From positions 1 to 29,539 of the IMG/VR virus record IMGVR_UViG_3300041809_000283: a stretch of DNA of 29,539 nucleotides. One strand, written 5' to 3'. Under the pieces are notes generated by a model. It was not told the origin of the DNA, made no database searches, and saw only the letters and a program-made list of their open reading frames with translations. Each line of letters starts with the position of its first letter. The stretch's first letter is position 1. Of this stretch, positions 25,220-29,539 are shown in pieces. The position numbers and the translations under genes are program-made. The DNA comes from a virus.

Positions 25220-27550
25220 ATGAAAAAATATATTCTTTTTATCCTGATGCTGCCGGCGATGCTGTTTGGCCAAACCGCGCAGATTGAACTTAACAGTGCG
25301 ATTTCCGGCGGCTACGGCGCGTTGTCATTTGGCGATTTGCAGGCAATCTACGGTTATGCCCTGATGTCCCCGGTTGGAATTGGTAGTGCCAGCGCAGCTT
25401 TGAGCAATGCGATTGCTCAAGGTTACGGCACGCTTAGCCCCGGTGATTTAGCCATTGTAATGACTTACGGGGCGGCAACTGGCGTAGGCGGCAGTGCCAC
25501 CAATGCCCTCCATGTTGGCTCAAGTGGAAGTGTATATGATGGTGACTTGTTGACTAATCTTAATGGCACCTTTACTGGTGCTGCATATCTCAACAACAGC
25601 AGCACGCTTCCGTCAATTGGGCTGCTGCCGAACTACTTCGTCCCTTTCGTTCTTGGAACTCCTGGCGGTTCTTTTCTTAATTCTGTTCAAGGCGCAATTG
25701 GTATTACGAACGGAAACACATTGGTTGCTCCATACTTTCAAGGTGACGGCTCGAAGTTGACCGGCATCAGCGGCGGCTCCGGGGGAGGCACGAACTTTGC
25801 GAGCATCACCGTGACGAACAATGTGAACGCCGGGACTTTTTCAGGCAACGGTTTTAACGTAACCAATCTGAATCCAAACTCGCTTGTTCCACCGTTGAAC
25901 ACGACCTTCTCTATTACGAACACCAGTCCTCTGGCAACATGGACGAACACCAGTGGCAGCCATGGGACGATGGATTACTCGACTGGCAACGCCACGAATT
26001 CCGGCACTTACACGGCGAGTGGATTTATCGGCAATGGCGGCGGGCTGACGAACACGCCGCTTGCTCTGGGAACAATTGCAACCGGCAGCAACGGTGCATC
26101 GGCAGTATGGATGGTTGGTTTGGATGCCGCTGGAAAAGCAACTACAAACGCCGTTCCATCCGGCGACGGCTCCGGGGGAGGCGGAAGCGTTACGAACCAG
26201 CTTGGTTCATTCTCGCCAGTGGACAATATTTTTTCTGTCAAACAATTCGGCGCGTATGGCGACGGAGTAGTTTTGACGAATGTATTTGTCGCCGCTGGTT
26301 CATCGAATCTGTTCTGCCCGACTTCGCCGTTCAGCACCAATGACGTGGGCTTGGTTTTGGAGGTCTGGAAAGTCGGCACGACCAACGTGGATTTTGTTCC
26401 AACCAATATCACGACGACGATTGCCGCGTTCATAAATCCCTCAAACGTGCAAATGGGCATGGCAGCGGTAGTCAGTAACGGAATGCCGTGGGAACCCGGA
26501 ACGATTGCACTCAAAGGCCACGATGACACGTCGGCCTTTCAAGCACTTTACAACTATCTCGTGCTGACCAACACGCAAATCGGTTCGAGCGGGTATGTGC
26601 CTTACGGCAACTATATCATCAACGGCGGTTTCACAAACGTCTTGAGCGGTGAGCCATTGGCGACGGCGCAGATTGTCATTCCAGTTTCGCCGAACCGTTT
26701 ATTTTTAAATAGGTCAATTCTGCTTTATGGCGCAACGCCGCCTGCCATGTCAGCGGACACAGCCACTTTCTACGCGCCATTCCAAGGTGGCACTGTCATT
26801 TGGTCAACGCGCGACGGAACTGGCGCTGGACTGTTGTCGCAGGGTGGCACCAATGGATGCGCTATAATTGCCACGTCTGACGCGGCTGGTGGCGCAACGA
26901 CACCTTTCAATGCAATCACTCCTATTTTCCGTAATTTAACTTTTGTCGCCAAACCCGACCCGAAGTTGGTTGCGTTAAATATGCTTTGGGCTGCGAATCT
27001 GGAAGCAGACCATTTAGTTTTTAACACCGGCATCGCTCCCGGCGGAATTACCAACAACCCTTCCGATACGGATACTGGAAGCTGTGCAATCATCACGCCG
27101 GCACTCTACAACGGTGGAGACATTAAACTCACTTCGATTGATGTCAGCGGGTTTCGGTTTGGCTATGCGACGGGCGAACATACCTGCGGCGACAATCTGG
27201 GGGCTTATTCATGCGATATTGGTTTTGTTTTTTTAGTCGGAAGTGCGCCGGAACAATTCACGCAACTTCGTTCAGAGCATAATCGCGTTCCGTTTTTGAA
27301 TCAGGCCAATGGAACAGCCGGACCATTTGCCGCCGTCGTCAATGTTCAGACCTCCTATATTGAAGCCATTGCAACTGGCTGGAATGTAGAGGCAGTTACC
27401 TTTTTTGACCAAGGCATAAATTCGGCAACACATTTGCACGGGCAAATTGGCTACGTTCATGGCGCGGTTGGAACCGGCCCAGACCACAACTTCACATCCT
27501 ACGCTTCCGGCGGTTCATGCAACTGGCAAACCAATGATTTAGCAAAATGA
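25220..27550 (+). CDS. Beta-helix tail-spike/fibre protein with signal peptide
   Basis: This is a 776-aa protein. Residues 1-17 form a signal peptide (MKKYILFILMLPAMLFG). A tandem duplication follows: a roughly 25-residue unit at 24-47 and again at 61-85 (GGYGALSFGDL / QGYGTLSPGDL). Fibre-type motifs then recur (GDGSKLTGI, GNGFNVTNL, GNGGGLTNT), separated by Gly/Ser linkers. Near residue 340 comes VKQFGAYGDG, the classic entry of pectate-lyase-3 beta-helix domains, and near 435 DDTSAFQALYNYL with a following GYVPYGNYIING. The rest is a parallel beta-helix to the C-terminus. It probably recognises or degrades host surface polysaccharide. Catalytic residues cannot be assigned. No Shine-Dalgarno is possible outside the terminator stem, so initiation is unusual. 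It overlaps the fn3 gene by 4 nt. Confidence 0.8.
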   Translation: MKKYILFILMLPAMLFGQTAQIELNSAISGGYGALSFGDLQAIYGYALMSPVGIGSASAALSNAIAQGYGTLSPGDLAIVMTYGAATGVGGSATNALHVGSSGSVYDGDLLTNLNGTFTGAAYLNNSSTLPSIGLLPNYFVPFVLGTPGGSFLNSVQGAIGITNGNTLVAPYFQGDGSKLTGISGGSGGGTNFASITVTNNVNAGTFSGNGFNVTNLNPNSLVPPLNTTFSITNTSPLATWTNTSGSHGTMDYSTGNATNSGTYTASGFIGNGGGLTNTPLALGTIATGSNGASAVWMVGLDAAGKATTNAVPSGDGSGGGGSVTNQLGSFSPVDNIFSVKQFGAYGDGVVLTNVFVAAGSSNLFCPTSPFSTNDVGLVLEVWKVGTTNVDFVPTNITTTIAAFINPSNVQMGMAAVVSNGMPWEPGTIALKGHDDTSAFQALYNYLVLTNTQIGSSGYVPYGNYIINGGFTNVLSGEPLATAQIVIPVSPNRLFLNRSILLYGATPPAMSADTATFYAPFQGGTVIWSTRDGTGAGLLSQGGTNGCAIIATSDAAGGATTPFNAITPIFRNLTFVAKPDPKLVALNMLWAANLEADHLVFNTGIAPGGITNNPSDTDTGSCAIITPALYNGGDIKLTSIDVSGFRFGYATGEHTCGDNLGAYSCDIGFVFLVGSAPEQFTQLRSEHNRVPFLNQANGTAGPFAAVVNVQTSYIEAIATGWNVEAVTFFDQGINSATHLHGQIGYVHGAVGTGPDHNFTSYASGGSCNWQTNDLAK

Positions 27551-27978
27551 CCGACACAAACGGCACCATGAAAAATCTTTTCTGGAAAAAGATTCTCGCC
27601 ATCTTGTTGAACTGGCTTGCGCCTGAAGGCTATCAGGACAAACTCGGATTACATTTCGGGAAACTGCCCATCATATTGCTGTTCTGCGCGGTGGCCTTCG
27701 CCAGTCTGGCGCAATCGGTGATACTTGGTTGGAATCCGTCCATCTCAACGAACGTGGTGGACTACCACATTCATTACGGGACGAACAGCGGCAGTTATAA
27801 CTTCACCTTTGACGCTGGCAACGCGACGAATTGCTTGGTTAGCAACCTTGTCGTCGGCGTGCATTATTACATGGCTGCCACGGCTTTGAATGCGGCTGGC
27901 AGCGAAAGTCCGTTCTCGAATGAAATAGTTTGGCCGGACATATCCGGCAGTCCCGGAGGATCGCCGTGGTTCTGGTGA
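27547..27978 (+). CDS. Membrane-anchored or secreted fibronectin type III protein
   Basis: This is a 143-aa protein. A hydrophobic segment (LPIILLFCAVAFASLAQ, about 40-56) acts as an internal signal or anchor. It is followed by one fn3 domain: SVILGWNPSISTNVVDYHIHYG, then SNLVVGVHYYMAATALNAAG and SPFSNEIVWP, the normal strand B, C, E-F and G landmarks. The style is common in Verrucomicrobiota and Planctomycetota secreted proteins (memory-based). It overlaps the spike gene by 4 nt (ATGA). A second Met (MKNLFW, 8 codons in) is possible. It could decorate the spike or host surface; no lytic motif is visible. Confidence 0.7.
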   Translation: MTDTNGTMKNLFWKKILAILLNWLAPEGYQDKLGLHFGKLPIILLFCAVAFASLAQSVILGWNPSISTNVVDYHIHYGTNSGSYNFTFDAGNATNCLVSNLVVGVHYYMAATALNAAGSESPFSNEIVWPDISGSPGGSPWFW

Positions 27979-28004
27979 AACAAACATGGACGAAGGGAAA
28001 CAAT

Positions 28005-28340
28005 ATGAGCTTGGACAATGATATGGCCGCAGTAAAGCAGCAGTTGCTCGACCACGAGCGAAGGATGGATGAATCCCACGCCGACCGGGTTGCCTTGCAT
28101 GAAACCTTGAACGCCGTCAACGCCAACCTTGTCCACTTGAACACCGTCCTTGAGCAGATGGAGAAGAAGATGTGCCAGGCTCCGAACACCTGCATGGCCT
28201 TGTCGGAAAGATTCAGCAGCGTTGAGAAGAAAGTAGAGCGCATCAAGGGCGCGGCGTGGATCATTGGAATCTTGTGGATTGTGCTGATGGGGAGCGACGG
28301 AATGCTCGCGCTGCTTAAACATTTTGGGAACGGAAATTAA
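28005..28340 (+). CDS. Coiled-coil protein with C-terminal membrane helix (XhlA/holin-like)
   Basis: This is a 111-aa protein. The ATG at 28005 has an AAGGGA site about 9 nt upstream; the longer frame from 27930 is not supported. About residues 5-80 are a heptad-like coiled coil (LLDHERRMDESHADRVALHE, LERMEKKM-type, SVEKKVERIKG). It is followed by a single hydrophobic helix (AAWIIGILWIVLMGSDGMLALL) and a short tail. This layout matches haemolysin XhlA-like phage proteins that accompany holins. It is followed after 1 nt by a two-TM protein. A lysis role is inferred. Confidence 0.65.
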   Translation: MSLDNDMAAVKQQLLDHERRMDESHADRVALHETLNAVNANLVHLNTVLEQMEKKMCQAPNTCMALSERFSSVEKKVERIKGAAWIIGILWIVLMGSDGMLALLKHFGNGN

Positions 28341-28341
28341 A

Positions 28342-28650
28342 ATGAACAAATCAAACTGGCAAAAGGTCTGGGAGATTCGCGTGTCGGTCGCGTGGTTCGT
28401 CCTGTTCAGCATCAACTCGCTCGGCACCTGCATCCTTGCCGCCAGCGCGGGCAGTGTTTGGGGAAACCTCGGCTGGCAGGAAAAGTTCACCGTTGCCGTT
28501 GCCGTGGTGGTCAACTGGACTGGCACGATCATGGCCTACTTGAAGCAGGCGGCGAAGAAGATTGAGGCCGGGCAAAATCCGATTGACGACAACACGCAGC
28601 AGTTCACCAATCCGCCAGCAGCCAAGCCGGCGCCATCGCAAAATGCTTGA
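28342..28650 (+). CDS. Putative holin (two membrane helices)
   Basis: This is a 102-aa protein (MNKSNWQKVWEIRVSVAWF...). The ATG at 28342 follows a GGGAACGGAA purine-rich stretch. Two hydrophobic segments are visible, at about 14-36 and 48-68 (FTVAVAVVVNWTGTIMAYL). A charged, Pro-rich C-terminal tail follows. Size, topology and a polar tail fit a class II-like holin, which makes holes in the inner membrane at the end of infection. No endolysin gene is recognisable in the window, so the call rests on topology and the neighbouring small membrane proteins. Confidence 0.6.
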   Translation: MNKSNWQKVWEIRVSVAWFVLFSINSLGTCILAASAGSVWGNLGWQEKFTVAVAVVVNWTGTIMAYLKQAAKKIEAGQNPIDDNTQQFTNPPAAKPAPSQNA

Positions 28651-28681
28651 AATCGCGCCGGAAGCCTGCTACATTGCAGCC

Positions 28682-28813
28682 ATGAGCAACCACAAAATCA
28701 CCATCCTTTGCATCGTCATTCCTGTCCTGTGCGTCGTAACGAGCATTGTCCTGTTCTTTTTCGAGCAGGCCGCACAGGAGAAGGAAATGTTCGACCGTGA
28801 GAAAAAGCCATGA
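28682..28813 (+). CDS. Small single-membrane-helix protein (spanin-like candidate)
   Basis: This 43-aa protein (MSNHKITILCIVIPVLCVVT...) has one N-terminal hydrophobic helix followed by a charged segment (EQAAQEKEMFDREKKP). This resembles a short inner-membrane spanin or lysis accessory protein but is far shorter than normal. An in-frame ATG at 28643 would add 13 residues and overlap the holin-like gene by 8 nt. No Shine-Dalgarno sequence is visible. It overlaps the next gene by 4 nt, which supports it being real. Confidence 0.5.
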   Translation: MSNHKITILCIVIPVLCVVTSIVLFFFEQAAQEKEMFDREKKP

Positions 28814-29139
28814 ATCCAACCAACTGCCAACTGCCTCCGGGCGAGAAAACAAGCACGGTCTTCGTCACGCGCCAGCCTGACGAGCGCGTGGTGTTCTCGG
28901 ACAAACCGCCGGTTGAAACATGGCAGCCACTGCCGGACACCGAGAAAATATACGAAAGGCAGATTGCCGACATGGACAAGTGGATCGGCGAAGTCATCGG
29001 CAACGGCAACCATACCGAAGCCGACAAGGTTCAAATTCTAGCCGCGCAGTTAATGACATGGGCTGGCTGCTACGTCCACGGCGCGAACTACCAAGCATTG
29101 CTTTACCGGCTGAACTCACGCCCCTCACGCCCGCATTAG
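28810..29139 (+). CDS. Hypothetical soluble protein at the end of the rightward cluster
   Basis: This is a 109-aa protein (MNPTNCQLPPGEKTSTVFV...). A Pro-rich N-terminal half precedes a helical half (KIYERQIADMDKWIGEVI, KVQILAAQLMTWAGCYV). It has no signal peptide or lipobox, so it is not an outer-membrane spanin of the usual kind. It overlaps the previous gene by 4 nt and ends 9 nt before a convergent gene. No terminator is visible in that gap. Not recognised. Confidence 0.6.
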   Translation: MNPTNCQLPPGEKTSTVFVTRQPDERVVFSDKPPVETWQPLPDTEKIYERQIADMDKWIGEVIGNGNHTEADKVQILAAQLMTWAGCYVHGANYQALLYRLNSRPSRPH

Positions 29140-29148
29140 AACCTGCTG

Positions 29149-29433
29149 TCAAATATATTTCAAAATCAATCCCAGCGCCTTCGCCGCGTGTCGCACAGAT
29201 TTCAAATCCGTGAAATGCGTCTCGCCCGTGGCCTTCACCCGCACGCCAAATTCCAGCGGATAATAGAGAACCATAACAGGCTCGCGCTCCAATAACCCGG
29301 CTTCAATGCGTTCCTGCCGGATTTCCGCCTTGCGTTTCCGCCAGTTGGCCATCTTCTTAAGCATCCGTTGACGCTTATCACTCCAACGGTTTCTGCGTCT
29401 TAACGGAGTATGCTCGTGTATGCGCTGCATCAT
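29149..29433 (-). CDS. Small basic hypothetical protein
   Basis: This is a 94-aa protein (MMQRIHEHTPLRRRNRWSDK...). The first half is very rich in Arg and Lys (possible nucleic-acid binding). The second half has strand-like VMVLYYPLEFGVRVKATGE and a helix SVRHAAKALGLILKYI. The pattern of a basic N-terminus plus a small alpha/beta unit is not one I can name. It overlaps the upstream ORF by 4 nt. Confidence 0.55.
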   Translation of the reverse strand: MMQRIHEHTPLRRRNRWSDKRQRMLKKMANWRKRKAEIRQERIEAGLLEREPVMVLYYPLEFGVRVKATGETHFTDLKSVRHAAKALGLILKYI

Positions 29434-29537
29434 ATTCTATTGTTAGCCCGCTGCGCGATTGCCAGTAGCACGTCACGGAAGTCGGGCGGGGTTGCGTTTG
29501 CGACGCGGTGGCCGGTTGAGTCTCGCCACTTGTCCAT
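29430..29537 (-). CDS. Tiny ORF at the right edge (possibly 5'-truncated)
   Basis: A 35-aa frame, MDKWRDSTGHRVANATPPDF then a helical end LLAIAQRANNRI, closes with an ATGA overlap onto the next gene. The first ATG lies 2 bases from the window edge, so the true start may be outside. Support is limited to the coupling and the plausible composition. Confidence 0.35.
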   Translation of the reverse strand: MDKWRDSTGHRVANATPPDFRDVLLAIAQRANNRI

Positions 29538-29539
29538 GC

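Noticed and set aside
25730-26060. CRISPR-like or diversity-generating repeats in the second spike gene
   Set aside because: The GDGxGLT-type repeats are short, diverged protein motifs without regular DNA spacing, and no reverse transcriptase or Cas gene is present.
27986-28010. Alternative ATG at 27986 for the coiled-coil membrane protein
   Set aside because: It is in a different frame from the coiled-coil and membrane-helix protein, whose ATG at 28005 has a suitable AAGGGA site.
27867-28532. Minus-strand 221-codon frame opposite the lysis cluster
   Set aside because: It covers several plus-strand genes that have ribosome sites, membrane helices and stop-start coupling. Its own translation shows no family features.

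Overview
The window reads as a segment of a tailed bacteriophage (or prophage) genome, podovirus-like in gene content. It carries a large terminase, a portal (cut by the left edge), a nozzle/tail-tube-type structural pair, a coiled-coil virion protein, a 2229-residue polyvalent protein, a scaffold-like protein, a probable major capsid protein, two beta-helix tail-spike-like proteins and a probable lysis cluster. The protein style suggests a host in or near the Verrucomicrobiota/Planctomycetota: a fibronectin III module, repeated GNGGGLTN-type fibre motifs and Sec signal peptides on the spike proteins. That host assignment is inference from remembered sequence style. No rRNA, verified tRNA, insertion sequence, integrase, CRISPR array or replication gene was seen.

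Layout. (1) 1-4132, minus: terminase, a small Cys-containing protein, portal. (2) 4133-4183: divergent control region with a perfect 9-bp inverted repeat. (3) 4184-18403, plus: small ORF, beta-helix spike with signal peptide, 980-aa nozzle-like protein, 340-aa structural protein, 207-aa and 303-aa virion proteins, then the giant polyvalent protein, most with little or no intergenic space. (4) 18411-18435: terminator between convergent operons. (5) 18452-22592, minus: RHH-like small protein, Cys-rich small protein, two-domain glycosyltransferase, SAM-methyltransferase-like protein, small conserved protein, scaffold-like protein. (6) 22593-22825: divergent region with a structured leader. (7) 22826-25156, plus: probable major capsid, an 89-aa protein, a 142-aa protein, then a terminator. 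(8) 25220-29139, plus: second spike, fn3 protein, coiled-coil membrane protein, holin-like protein, one-TM protein and a soluble protein, overlapping or nearly so. (9) 29149-29537, minus: two small ORFs at the right edge.

How it fits together: terminase and portal package DNA, and scaffold plus capsid build the head. The 6159-11713 genes make the tail or nozzle and inner virion, the giant protein is probably carried in the virion and ejected, and the spikes bind or degrade host surface glycans. A glycosyltransferase/methyltransferase pair sits in the scaffold operon. The most unusual signals are four: an in-frame 36-37-bp direct repeat flanking an ADP-ribosyltransferase-like cassette in the giant gene; a C-terminal peptide shared by the scaffold and the 89-aa protein next to the capsid gene; exported-looking tail spikes; and a terminator that ends three bases before a start codon.
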